Source: an uncultured Clostridia bacterium
Lineage (GTDB): Bacteria > Bacillota > Clostridia > Christensenellales > Borkfalkiaceae
DNA: 64,000 nt
Direction: 5' to 3'
Assembly: GCA_947627575.1 (NCBI GenBank)
Contig: CANQWN010000009.1
Span: 1 to 64,000, forward strand
Below, one piece after another: positions 6,142 through 15,808 of the stretch. The notes under the pieces are model-generated. The model saw only the letters and a list, made by a program, of their open reading frames with translations. It did no database searches and had not been told where the DNA came from. Numbering within the stretch: position 1 is the first letter of the stretch; every line of letters begins with the position of its first letter. The translations under genes were made by a program, and so were the position numbers.

Positions 6142-7872
6142 ATGTGGTGTAAAAATTGCAAAAAAATTGTATACAGCAACATATGTGATACTTGCGGTCA
6201 GCAAGCTGTTGAAGAGTCCCCTGTTGAATTATTCTGGTGCTCTAATTGTCGTATCCCTATAATTACAAATAGCGACACATTGCTTAGAGAAAACTGTCCT
6301 ATTTGCAGCGGGAAAATAAAATATCTCGCTAAGGATTTGCGCCCTGTATTTCCAGAAGAAAGACTTCTTTTAGAGGTGTTGGAAAATAAGCCTTTAGGAT
6401 TTATTGATGAGTCTATTTGGGCAGCAGGGAGCAGGTATTATGTTGATGGTAAGCCTATAAATTTGAGTATTGATAAGATTAAAAAGTTAGATATTGATGA
6501 TCTTATTGAAACCTTGAACAAATATAAATACAAAAACTCATATGATTTTTTTAATGTTAATATAAAACTCTTTATTGAAGCAAACAAGGAACGTCTTCAA
6601 TTCATTAAAGACGAAGCTTTTAGCTTTGTAAAAGAGCAAGTACAAAAATTTTTTGACCACGAGATAGTAATTTCGTTTTCGGGAGGGAAAGATTCAACGG
6701 TTGTCGCCGATATTGTAACTCGGGCATTATCAAATCCGTCGCTTGTTCATATTTTTGGCGACACTACGTTGGAGTTCCCTACGACATATGAATATATAAC
6801 GAGATTCCGCCAGAATAATCCTAAAACTATACTTAAAATTGCCAAAAATAGGGAACAGGATTTTTATTCTGTCTGCGAAGAAATTGGACCTCCAGCCAGA
6901 ATGCTGCGTTGGTGCTGCACTATGTTTAAAACAGGTCCCATAACGCGCATACTAAATTCTCTTTTCCGTGATAAAAAGGTATTGACTTTCTATGGAATAA
7001 GGAAAGGAGAATCGGTATCAAGAAGTAAATATGATCGCGTAGCAAATGGTGCTAATGTCAAAATACAGAAACAAACCGTAGCTGCCCCAATATTTAATTG
7101 GAGAGATATAGATGTGTGGCTATATCTGCTTGGTGAAGAAGTTGATTTTAACGATGCTTATAGATTAGGTTATGACAGAGTAGGTTGTTGGTGCTGTCCT
7201 AACAACACTATTCGCGCGCAACTTTTATCAAAAGTATATATGCCGGAAAAGTCTAAAAAATGGCGCGACTACTTGATTGAGTTTGCAAAATCTATAGGCA
7301 AACAAGATGCGGAAGCTTATGTTGACGACGGGAAGTGGAAGGCAAGGCAAGGCGGAAATGGTTTGGCTGCGGCAGAGGACGTAAAGATTAAATTTACTAA
7401 TTGCACAGCAGAGGAACACGCTAAAATATATAAGATAAATAGGCCACTCTCTGACGAATTCTTGAATTTGTTTATTCCATTTGGTAAAGTTAGCAAAGAA
7501 TTAGGCAGGAAGCTATTAAACGAAACGCTCATATTAGATTTATCGACTAATGTCCCCATACTTTCTATACAACCCATGAAAAGCGACTCGTATGATTTTG
7601 CAGTAAAGATAAAAACGCTCAATGTTGCTGACCATGAAGCGCTACAAAGAATGGCATCTTATCAGGTGCGAAAATTCAATGCTTGTCGCAAGTGTTTGAA
7701 ATGTGAATCAGTTTGTCCATTCGGTGCGATTAGTGTTACAGCATTAGAATATAAAATTGATCCAAATAAATGCAAACGTTGTAAAAAATGTGTCACTAAC
7801 AAATATCTTTCAGGTGGATGCCTTATGGACAGATTCTTAAAGTCAAAGGACGGAGGAACATATGAAAATTAG
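6142..7872 (+). CDS. dndC: DndC-like PAPS-reductase-family protein with zinc ribbons and ferredoxin tail
   Basis: 576 residues. The N-terminus has CxxC pairs of zinc-ribbon type (residues 3-18 and 33-55). The ATP pyrophosphatase P-loop SGGKDS is at 180-185. WCCTMFK (257-263) and CWCCPNN (349-355) supply cysteines of the kind that hold the DndC Fe-S cluster. The C-terminus (515-560) has the two cysteine groups of a 4Fe-4S ferredoxin domain, an addition absent from the short classical DndC. In phosphorothioation, DndC activates the DNA backbone with ATP so sulfur can replace a non-bridging oxygen. It opens the operon and overlaps the next gene by 11 bases. Confidence 0.8.
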   Translation: MWCKNCKKIVYSNICDTCGQQAVEESPVELFWCSNCRIPIITNSDTLLRENCPICSGKIKYLAKDLRPVFPEERLLLEVLENKPLGFIDESIWAAGSRYYVDGKPINLSIDKIKKLDIDDLIETLNKYKYKNSYDFFNVNIKLFIEANKERLQFIKDEAFSFVKEQVQKFFDHEIVISFSGGKDSTVVADIVTRALSNPSLVHIFGDTTLEFPTTYEYITRFRQNNPKTILKIAKNREQDFYSVCEEIGPPARMLRWCCTMFKTGPITRILNSLFRDKKVLTFYGIRKGESVSRSKYDRVANGANVKIQKQTVAAPIFNWRDIDVWLYLLGEEVDFNDAYRLGYDRVGCWCCPNNTIRAQLLSKVYMPEKSKKWRDYLIEFAKSIGKQDAEAYVDDGKWKARQGGNGLAAAEDVKIKFTNCTAEEHAKIYKINRPLSDEFLNLFIPFGKVSKELGRKLLNETLILDLSTNVPILSIQPMKSDSYDFAVKIKTLNVADHEALQRMASYQVRKFNACRKCLKCESVCPFGAISVTALEYKIDPNKCKRCKKCVTNKYLSGGCLMDRFLKSKDGGTYEN

Positions 7873-8725
7873 AGCGCATGAAACTTTTAATCTTAGAAAA
7901 GGATGGCTTCGCAAAGGCATAAAAAATATATTAAACGACCCTACTCTATTTACAAATAAAAATATTAACCCTTGCAATCAACTCGGAATAGGGACGAATA
8001 TGGTTAAATCTCTCCGCTATTGGCTGATTGCTACGGGCATAACCGAAGAAACTATCGATAATAACAAGCATATCCAAAAGCTTACAGAATTAGGCATTCT
8101 AATAAATAACTACGATAAATATTTTGAGGAAGATGGAACGCAATGGCTAATCCAGTATAAGCTGGCTACTAATAAGGAAAACGCAACTGCGTGGTATTGG
8201 TTTTTTAATGAATTTGATGTTCAAGAATTTGATAAAGAATTGTTTGTTAAAGAACTTGAAGAATATCTTGAAACGGAAGGATTTAGTAGCTCCACAAAAA
8301 TGCTTTCAGATGAGTATGCATGCTTATTAAACACATATTATTCTAAAGAAAAAGAAGAAGATCCGGAAGAAACAAACAGTTGTCCGTTGACTTCATTAAA
8401 ACTGATAAAGAAATCTGAAGGTGGTGCTTACAGAAAAAATGTCCCCGATAGAGATAGTATCCCTCCGCTTATAGTTTTAGCAATTATTGTTGCTGAAAAC
8501 AGTGGCAACGAAATAAACATATCGGAGCTGATAGACAAGCCAAATTCTATTACTAAGGTGTTTAATTTGGATAGAAGCACATTATTTTATTTGCTTGAAA
8601 CTCTTGTCAAGATGGATATGATAACTATGCCTAGAACCGCAGGATTAGATGTAGTAAAATTTAATTGTGACTATACTTTTGATGGATTAGTCGAAAAATA
8701 TTATGAATCTTTGAATGGTAAATAA
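7862..8725 (+). CDS. DUF4007-like protein of the phosphorothioation island
   Basis: 287 residues beginning MKIRAHETFNLRKGWLRKGI, which I recall as the hallmark start of the DUF4007 family found beside PAPS-reductase-like genes. The C-terminal part looks like a winged-helix: SIPPLIVLAIIVAEN, then DRSTLFYLLETLVKMDMI. GGAGG precedes the ATG, and the gene overlaps both neighbours by 11 bases, implying translational coupling. Function is not established. By context it is one of four non-Dnd partners in a DndCDEA-PbeABCD-like set. The family name should be confirmed by a profile search. Confidence 0.6.
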   Translation: MKIRAHETFNLRKGWLRKGIKNILNDPTLFTNKNINPCNQLGIGTNMVKSLRYWLIATGITEETIDNNKHIQKLTELGILINNYDKYFEEDGTQWLIQYKLATNKENATAWYWFFNEFDVQEFDKELFVKELEEYLETEGFSSSTKMLSDEYACLLNTYYSKEKEEDPEETNSCPLTSLKLIKKSEGGAYRKNVPDRDSIPPLIVLAIIVAENSGNEINISELIDKPNSITKVFNLDRSTLFYLLETLVKMDMITMPRTAGLDVVKFNCDYTFDGLVEKYYESLNGK

Positions 8726-11700
8726 AATGGGTACACTTAGTAAAATAGTTCAGCCTGTAGGCGGATTTCAATATTCGGTAAATATCTACTATGATATTAA
8801 CGATGATAATAAAATCAAAAGCTATGTCCCTTCAAGTAGTTCTCTTCAAATAATTGAAGATGTTTTACTGAGCACTGAAAATAGTTCAGCAGATAGGGCT
8901 AGAATACTAACGGGAGCTTATGGTAAAGGCAAATCGCATTTAATTTTGACTATTGCCGCTTTACTTTCGGGAAGAGATAGCACCTTGTTTTCAAATATAT
9001 TGGACAAGGCTAAACAAACAAATGACGTATTGTATCGAAACCTTTTAAGATATCTTGAAAGCAAAAAAAAGCTACTACCCATTATTATTAATGCGGACAG
9101 CTTAGATATAAAAGCTGTTTTATTACATAGTTTAAACGAATCTCTTAGACGTGCCAATCTTGCGAAGTTTATGCCTACCACATTTTTTGATGCCGCTGTT
9201 GAGAAAATTCAATCATGGGAACAAGATTTCCCTAATACATACAATCAATTTGAAACAGCTATAGGGCAACCCGTTGAACAATTTATACAGGACTTAAAGG
9301 TATTTAATCAAAAGACTTATGATAGGTTTATAAAACTCTATCCCACACTTACCTCCGGAAGTGAATTTAATCCTGTACTTGGTACAAACGTAATTAACAT
9401 TTTTGAACGTGTTGCTAAAGAATTGCATTCGGTAGGATATAATGGTATTTTTATTGTTTATGACGAGTTTGGCAAATACCTAGAAAGCATATCCGGCAGA
9501 GCGGCTGCTCAAGACACTCAATTCCTACAAAATTTAGTTGAAGCATGTGCGCGGAGCAAGGAAAATCAATTACATGTACTGCTGGTTTCACATAAAAACA
9601 TAGAGAACTATTTAGGAGGAATTTCCAAGAAAAATATAAGTAGTTGGAGAGCAATTTCGGGTAGATTTAAGCCTCTCAGCTTAAATAATAGCGATAAAGA
9701 AATTTATGATATGGTCGCTACCATCCTAAATAAAAATCCTTCTGAATATGAAAGGTTTATTGAAAGAAATCAGAGCGAATTTGCAAGATTACGCAAAACA
9801 GTTGATAAATATCGTGCATTTGATAAGATAAGAGGCTCAATTGCTGATGATTTGGCGCAGTCTTGCTATCCCCTGCACCCCTACTCTTTGTTGTTATTAC
9901 CCAAAATTTCAGAACTTATTGCGCAAAATGAGCGTACTATTTTTACTTTTCTTTCTTCAAATGAAAGAAATACCGTTCCTTATTTTTTACGTAAAGACGA
10001 CAGCAGATTCCCTCTTATTGAGCCCGACTATATTTATGATTATTTTGAAAAATTAATAAAAAGCGAACCTTATGGAAGCAATATTAAAAAGCAATGGCAG
10101 ATAGCTGACACAGCACTTGCAAAGATAAAAGAATGGGATAATGAACTTGCAGAAAAAATAATAAAAACGATAGCACTTATCTACTGCGTAAACGAGTTTG
10201 AGGTGATTCCGCCCAGTTGGGATATAATAGATGATATCTATAGTGTAAATTATAGACCGACAGAAATAAATGCTGCTAAGGAATTATTGAAAACTAATAA
10301 TATTTTAATAGAACTATTGTATAAACCCCATGTCAGGCTTACTGAAGGCAGTGGGCATAACGTGGTTGACCTTATCAAACAAGAATCATATAAAATCAAA
10401 AGCAAAATAGATTGTAAAAATGTACTTGCAGATATTTCGAGTACAAAGTATTTCTATCCCGTTGAATACAATGATGAAAACGAAATTATAAGGTATTTTG
10501 AGCTTAAATTTATTACTTATAATGAGTTGTTATCTTTAGATGCCAACATTGCAGACATTGACTCATCTGCCGACGGAATTGTTTTTGCAGTGTACTTGAG
10601 GGAATCGGAAGATAAAGATATGGTAGTTGATAAAATAACCCAAATAACAAATCCACGGATTATCTTTATTCTTCCGAATAAAAAGTTAGACCTTGATGAA
10701 CGTTTAATAGAATATGCGGCAATTCAAGATTTAATTGGTATTTACAGCGGTAAAGAAGTTGCTCTTGTTGACGAATTGGTTTATATCGAAGAAGATAGAT
10801 ATAAACTTCTTGCTAACTTTATTGATTCTTATTATTTGCAACCCGAATGTGGGCTCTCTGAGTATTATAATGAAGGTAAGCCTATTTCAATAAACAGAAA
10901 GTCCCAATTTTCCAAATTGCTTTCTAACATAATGGATAGGACATATTATCAAACGCCGATAATCATTAACGATCTAATTAATAAGAATAATATTAGCCCT
11001 ACTATTAGGAATGCAAGGCAGAAGATAATATCCGGATTGCTACTTGGCAATTATAAAAAAAATTTGGGCATCATCGGATACGGACCTGAAATAAATATTC
11101 TTAATGCAGTTCTCGTAGCACCGAAGTTATTTATCAATGAAGATGATGCGAAGTTGTCTATTGTTGGAGTTGATGAAAAGGTAGTAAATGTGCTAATTAC
11201 AATAAAAGACTTCATTATTAGCACAACTGACAGAAAAAAGTCCCTTGGTATTTTATATAATAAACTCACGAGTGCGGAATATGGTTATGGATTAAAAAAA
11301 GGTGTAGTCGCCATCTATTTGGCGGTTGCTATTGTGGTATGGTTTAAGGATCATATCGTTATTACTAAAAAAGATAGAGAGATACCTCTAAATGCAGCTC
11401 TTTTCAATGAAATAGACATAGCACCCGATTCCTACTATTTGTTGCTTGAAAGTTGGGATGCAAGTAAAGATGCATATATTTCAAATCTCGAAAGCACTTT
11501 CTATCAATACATAAATAATGAAGATAAAATAGGCGGCTCATTTGTGTATGTAGTAAAAGCTATGCGCCGTTGGTATTTGCAACTTTCAAAGTTTGAATGT
11601 GTAACAAAATTTGCTTGCGATAATGACGGAAAAATCGAGGAACTTACAAAAACAACACTTAAATTCCGTAGCCTCTTAAATAACCCTGACATTAATGCGC

Positions 11701-12338
11701 ATGAGTTACTCTTTGAAACGCTATTCAAATGTTTCAATACCCAAGACCCCACACAAGTTATTGTTGGAGTCAGACAAGCATATAAAGAGCTTGACGGAAA
11801 TCTTTTAAATTATAAGCGATATATTTTAAGTATAATAGCAAAACTGTTTAGGGCTACGGACGGGACAAGCATAACTTCATCAATGGCAAATTATTACGAT
11901 GATTTAAACCAAGCTACAAAAGAGCACTCATTCAGCGGGAAATATAGCGCGTTTTTAAATATTGCAAAGAATCCCAACAACGACGAACTTAAGCTTGTAG
12001 AAGATATAGCGCGTGCGATTTGCAATTTGCGTATAGGCGATTTTACCGACGAAATAATGTCGGGATTTATTGAAGATTTAAATTTAATAAAGCAAGAAAT
12101 TGATGAATATAACGAAAATGCAAAAAATGGTGCTATTTCTTCTGAAGGATATAAAATAAGTTATGTTGATGGCGACGGCAATGAAGTAGTTAAACAATTT
12201 GATACCGCAGATGTCACCAAACCCCAGAGCCAATACTTTTATAATGACATATTGAGTATTTTTGAAGAATTTGGCGATTCTCTGACAATAGATGAAAAGA
12301 GGCAGGTATTATTTAACCTGCTTAAGGATTTGATATAA
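8715..12338 (+). CDS. Giant P-loop ATPase of the phosphorothioation island
   Basis: 1207 residues. Walker A is GAYGKGKS (67-74), Walker B is IFIVYDEFGKYLE (about 243-254), and a sensor-like LLVSHKN follows near 290. The remaining 900 residues are helical with no recognised motif. The layout resembles the large ATPases of BREX (BrxC/PglY) and Dnd-linked islands. The first ATG (8715) overlaps the upstream gene; a second in-frame ATG at 8727 sits just past that stop and cannot be excluded. The stop overlaps the next start (TAATG). It is probably the motor or signalling subunit of the interference module. Confidence 0.7.
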   Translation: MVNKMGTLSKIVQPVGGFQYSVNIYYDINDDNKIKSYVPSSSSLQIIEDVLLSTENSSADRARILTGAYGKGKSHLILTIAALLSGRDSTLFSNILDKAKQTNDVLYRNLLRYLESKKKLLPIIINADSLDIKAVLLHSLNESLRRANLAKFMPTTFFDAAVEKIQSWEQDFPNTYNQFETAIGQPVEQFIQDLKVFNQKTYDRFIKLYPTLTSGSEFNPVLGTNVINIFERVAKELHSVGYNGIFIVYDEFGKYLESISGRAAAQDTQFLQNLVEACARSKENQLHVLLVSHKNIENYLGGISKKNISSWRAISGRFKPLSLNNSDKEIYDMVATILNKNPSEYERFIERNQSEFARLRKTVDKYRAFDKIRGSIADDLAQSCYPLHPYSLLLLPKISELIAQNERTIFTFLSSNERNTVPYFLRKDDSRFPLIEPDYIYDYFEKLIKSEPYGSNIKKQWQIADTALAKIKEWDNELAEKIIKTIALIYCVNEFEVIPPSWDIIDDIYSVNYRPTEINAAKELLKTNNILIELLYKPHVRLTEGSGHNVVDLIKQESYKIKSKIDCKNVLADISSTKYFYPVEYNDENEIIRYFELKFITYNELLSLDANIADIDSSADGIVFAVYLRESEDKDMVVDKITQITNPRIIFILPNKKLDLDERLIEYAAIQDLIGIYSGKEVALVDELVYIEEDRYKLLANFIDSYYLQPECGLSEYYNEGKPISINRKSQFSKLLSNIMDRTYYQTPIIINDLINKNNISPTIRNARQKIISGLLLGNYKKNLGIIGYGPEINILNAVLVAPKLFINEDDAKLSIVGVDEKVVNVLITIKDFIISTTDRKKSLGILYNKLTSAEYGYGLKKGVVAIYLAVAIVVWFKDHIVITKKDREIPLNAALFNEIDIAPDSYYLLLESWDASKDAYISNLESTFYQYINNEDKIGGSFVYVVKAMRRWYLQLSKFECVTKFACDNDGKIEELTKTTLKFRSLLNNPDINAHELLFETLFKCFNTQDPTQVIVGVRQAYKELDGNLLNYKRYILSIIAKLFRATDGTSITSSMANYYDDLNQATKEHSFSGKYSAFLNIAKNPNNDELKLVEDIARAICNLRIGDFTDEIMSGFIEDLNLIKQEIDEYNENAKNGAISSEGYKISYVDGDGNEVVKQFDTADVTKPQSQYFYNDILSIFEEFGDSLTIDEKRQVLFNLLKDLI

Positions 12339-13486
12339 TGTTACAGCTTGGATATTTTGACAATGCGGCAACCACATTAAAAAAAGTGCCGGGGTTATAT
12401 GAATATATCGCTCAGTACATGAATGATTATGGACTGAATTCAGGCAGAGGTGAATACGGCGCAGTTCGTTCAACAGGTAAAATGGTTAATGATACTCGCC
12501 ATTTACTATTAAATCTGGTACATGCCGATACAAAAAAAGAGGTGGTTTTTTGCCCCTCTGCAACGATAGCAATCAATACCATTATTCGTGGTATAGATAT
12601 TTCGGCAGGTGATAATGTATATATCTCTCACTTTGAACATAATGCGGTTGTCCGTGTATTGCACAATATCCAAAAAGAAGTCAAATTTAATCTCGAATAT
12701 CTTACTTTAGACTCATCTTCCTTAGAATATAATGAGCGCGCCATAAAAGCACAGTTTGCGGCTAAAAAGCCTAAAGCGATAATCGTCTCTCAAGTGAGCA
12801 ATGTTTGTGGATTAGTACAGCCCATAGAGATGCTTTTTAAAATAGCTAAAGAGTATAAGGCAATAACTATTGCAGATGCCGCACAAGCTTGTGGCGTTAT
12901 AAATACTTCTCTTGAGAATATCGATTATTATGTGTTTGCCGGGCATAAAACTCTTTATGCCCCTTTTGGAGCAGCAGGCTTTATTTGTAACAAAACTTCA
13001 ACTTTAAAGGCTTTTATTTATGGCGGAACGGGCATAGATTCGGCTAATATAGAAATGCCTAATACAATTCCCGAAAGGTTTGAAGCCGGTAGTTTGAATA
13101 CAATGGCTATTGCCGGACTAAATTATTCTTTAAAATGGATTCTTGAAAAAGGCATTCAATGTATAAGGGGAAAAGAAATTGAAAATTATAATCGGCTTAA
13201 AGAAATATTATCAACATATGATTTTATTTCTTTAGTAGGAATATGCGAAAGCACATCCGCCATTATATCTTGTAAGTTTAAAGGATATGCCCCCGACGAA
13301 ATCGGCGGAGTATTAGACAGGTTGGGCATATCGGTCAGGACAGGTCTACACTGTGCCCCTATTGCCCATAAATTTTTAAATACATTTCCTGAGGGAACGG
13401 TAAGATTCAGTATCAGTTATTTTACCGAACTAAATGATTTTGACAGACTAAAAGAAGCATTGGATACTATTGAAGAACAAATGTAG
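12338..13486 (+). CDS. dndA: Cysteine desulfurase, DndA-like
   Basis: 382 residues, class V aminotransferase fold. The PLP lysine is K204 in FAGHKTLYAPFG, the ring-stacking His is H101 and the pyridine-contacting Asp is D180. The sulfur-accepting Cys is probably C339 in RTGLHCAP, the type II (SufS/Csd) pattern rather than the IscS loop. It would take sulfur from L-cysteine and pass it to the DndC-like protein. A one-base overlap with the upstream stop and a 9-base gap to the next gene place it in the operon. The TAG stop is followed by the next ribosome-binding region. Confidence 0.82.
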   Translation: MLQLGYFDNAATTLKKVPGLYEYIAQYMNDYGLNSGRGEYGAVRSTGKMVNDTRHLLLNLVHADTKKEVVFCPSATIAINTIIRGIDISAGDNVYISHFEHNAVVRVLHNIQKEVKFNLEYLTLDSSSLEYNERAIKAQFAAKKPKAIIVSQVSNVCGLVQPIEMLFKIAKEYKAITIADAAQACGVINTSLENIDYYVFAGHKTLYAPFGAAGFICNKTSTLKAFIYGGTGIDSANIEMPNTIPERFEAGSLNTMAIAGLNYSLKWILEKGIQCIRGKEIENYNRLKEILSTYDFISLVGICESTSAIISCKFKGYAPDEIGGVLDRLGISVRTGLHCAPIAHKFLNTFPEGTVRFSISYFTELNDFDRLKEALDTIEEQM

Positions 13487-13494
13487 GTGATGAA

Positions 13495-15645
13495 ATGGCA
13501 TTATCTGAACTTGACATAAAAAAGGAATATCGAAATCTTCAATGTGACGTAATCAAAGATTTTTACATCCCTGTCCTTAAAAAGGCAATCGTATATAAAA
13601 GAGCTGTTGGCTTTTTTTGCTCCTCTGCTTTATACGAAATTGCCACAGGACTTGAACAATTAGTTTTTAATAACGGCCATATATCACTAATTGTTTCCCC
13701 TAAACTTAACGAGGAAGACATTGCCGCCATTCAACTTGGTTATAAAAGACGAGAAGAAATAGTCTCCGATGCAATCCTTCGTGAATTTGAAGCACCCTAT
13801 AATAGAAGGCAGATATTAAAATTAAATCTCTTATCTGAACTTATAGCTAAAAATATACTTGATATAAAAGTTGCATTTAAAGCAGATGGGAGCGAAGTCG
13901 GCATTTTTCACGAAAAGATAGGTTTGGTTGCTGATACCGATGGCAATAAAGTTGCATTTACCGGATCGATGAATGAAACTTATTCCGGTTTACTTTTAAA
14001 TTATGAATCCATAGATGTTTATTGTTCCTGGAAAGATGAAGATACTGAAAGGGTTGCAATAAAGGAAGCGGCCTTTGACAACCTTTGGAACAATGCGGAT
14101 GAGGCATTAACGGTAATAGATTTTCCGGAAGTTGCCGTTGAGAAACTCAATACGTATAGACAATTATCAATTTCTGAGATATATGAAAATGATCATCTGA
14201 CTGAAATTGAAGACAAAGAAACTCATTTCTTTGCAAAACCCGAAAATATAAATTTCTTTGATTATCAACTTGAAGCTATAGAAAATTGGCAACGACAAAA
14301 TTTTAGAGGAATTTTTGATATGGCGACAGGTACAGGTAAAACCTATACCGCTCTTGGAGCCTTGTGCCAACTCACAAAAGTATGTAACGGAAAACTAGCT
14401 GTTGTAATAATTTGTCCATATCAACACCTTGTTGAGCAATGGGTTGAAGATATCAACTTATTTGGTGTCACTCCTCTTATATGTTATTCTAAATATGATT
14501 GGAAGAAAAAGCTTAAAAGACTAGTTGAAGCATACAATCTTGAAGTTGAAGATAATTTTTGCATTATCACAACTAACGCTACTTTTATTTTGAAAGATAT
14601 GCAAAATGAGCTTTTGAAATTAGAGGGGAATGCATGCTTAGTAGTAGATGAGGCGCACAACTTCGGCTCAAGAAGACAAATTGCTTGCATGAGTGAAGTA
14701 TTTAATTATCGACTTGCGTTGTCCGCAACTTTAGAGCGGCATCATGATGAGTATGGTACACAGAAACTGTATGAATACTTCGGTGAAAAATGTATTGAAT
14801 ATTCCCTTAAACGCGCCATTGAAGAAGGTAAACTTACACCGTACTACTATTATCCGATTCCCGTGTCGCTTCTGCAAGATGAATTAGACTATTACATAGA
14901 ATTAACTGATAAAGTTGTTAATATATTACGCAAATCAGGACCGCTTTCAAATATTGATGATATGCCCGAGTCGGCAAAACGCATTTTAATCGAGCGCGCA
15001 AGAATTATCGCAGGCGCTCGAAACAAACTCGGAGCCTTACAAGAAGCAATGATGCCATACAAGCAAAGTAAGCATTTATTGGTATATTGCGGTGCGACTC
15101 ATGTTGACCCTTTGAGTAATGATGATACAGATGAAATCACATCTTCTGAAACAAGGCAAATAGATGAAGTAACAACAATTCTCGGTAAAAAGCTTGGCAT
15201 GACGGTTACTCAATTTACCTCAAAAGAAGATAGCGAAAAACGTGAAACTATTAAAAAGCGATACATAGAAGAAAAGATACAAGCACTTGTCGCTATAAAA
15301 TGTTTGGATGAAGGAATGAATATCCCTGGAATTGAAACGGCGTTTATATTGGCAAGTAGCACTAATCCAAAAGAATATATACAACGACGGGGTAGAGTTT
15401 TAAGGAAAGCACCCAATAAGCAATTTGCCAGAATTTATGACTTTATAACGCTGCCGCGTTCACTTGATGAAAACTCTCCGCCATATGCAATACAGGCAGA
15501 ACTTTCATTGATAAATCGTGAGGTTGAGCGCATGAATGATTTTATGTCACTAGCAGAAAATCCCAGTGAAACTACTAAATTAATTAACAAAATAACTGAA
15601 AAATACAACTTATACTATTTAGGAGAAGATTATGGACGAATATAA
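13495..15645 (+). CDS. PLD-domain/SF2 helicase fusion
   Basis: 716 residues. An N-terminal phospholipase D-like domain has one HxK motif (FHEKIGLV about 138-145, then FTGSMNET about 158-165). A superfamily 2 helicase follows: Walker A ATGTGKT (about 277-283), DEAH (about 384-387), and motif VI QRRGRVLRKA (about 628-637). Such PLD-helicase fusions are typical of restriction and phosphorothioation-linked interference modules. A single HKD means it would need to dimerise to cut DNA. It is downstream of the desulfurase by 9 bases and overlaps the 58-residue gene. Confidence 0.75.
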   Translation: MALSELDIKKEYRNLQCDVIKDFYIPVLKKAIVYKRAVGFFCSSALYEIATGLEQLVFNNGHISLIVSPKLNEEDIAAIQLGYKRREEIVSDAILREFEAPYNRRQILKLNLLSELIAKNILDIKVAFKADGSEVGIFHEKIGLVADTDGNKVAFTGSMNETYSGLLLNYESIDVYCSWKDEDTERVAIKEAAFDNLWNNADEALTVIDFPEVAVEKLNTYRQLSISEIYENDHLTEIEDKETHFFAKPENINFFDYQLEAIENWQRQNFRGIFDMATGTGKTYTALGALCQLTKVCNGKLAVVIICPYQHLVEQWVEDINLFGVTPLICYSKYDWKKKLKRLVEAYNLEVEDNFCIITTNATFILKDMQNELLKLEGNACLVVDEAHNFGSRRQIACMSEVFNYRLALSATLERHHDEYGTQKLYEYFGEKCIEYSLKRAIEEGKLTPYYYYPIPVSLLQDELDYYIELTDKVVNILRKSGPLSNIDDMPESAKRILIERARIIAGARNKLGALQEAMMPYKQSKHLLVYCGATHVDPLSNDDTDEITSSETRQIDEVTTILGKKLGMTVTQFTSKEDSEKRETIKKRYIEEKIQALVAIKCLDEGMNIPGIETAFILASSTNPKEYIQRRGRVLRKAPNKQFARIYDFITLPRSLDENSPPYAIQAELSLINREVERMNDFMSLAENPSETTKLINKITEKYNLYYLGEDYGRI

Positions 15646-15808
15646 TAAGGCACTCGAAACCCTTGACGAAGTAACGCTTCGTAGGATAAGAATGAAAGTA
15701 TTTACCCTTGAGAAGCATAATCGTGCTACGCAGGAATATTCTGAATCTCAAATGGTTGATAAAATCAGGAAGATTATAGATGAATGCGTTAAGGAGATAA
15801 AAAGATGA
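15632..15808 (+). CDS. 58-residue small protein of the phosphorothioation island
   Basis: ATG at 15632 follows AGGAGA by five bases. The ORF overlaps the helicase end by 14 bases and the DndD-like start by 4 (ATGA), so it is embedded in a translation-coupled run. The protein (MDEYNKALETLDEVTLRRIR at its start) is helical and charged and ends CVKEIKR. Small proteins in this position are known in DNA-modification islands without an assigned function. It may be a structural partner of the ATPase or the helicase. The length falls below common ORF cut-offs, so it is easily missed. Confidence 0.7.
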   Translation: MDEYNKALETLDEVTLRRIRMKVFTLEKHNRATQEYSESQMVDKIRKIIDECVKEIKR

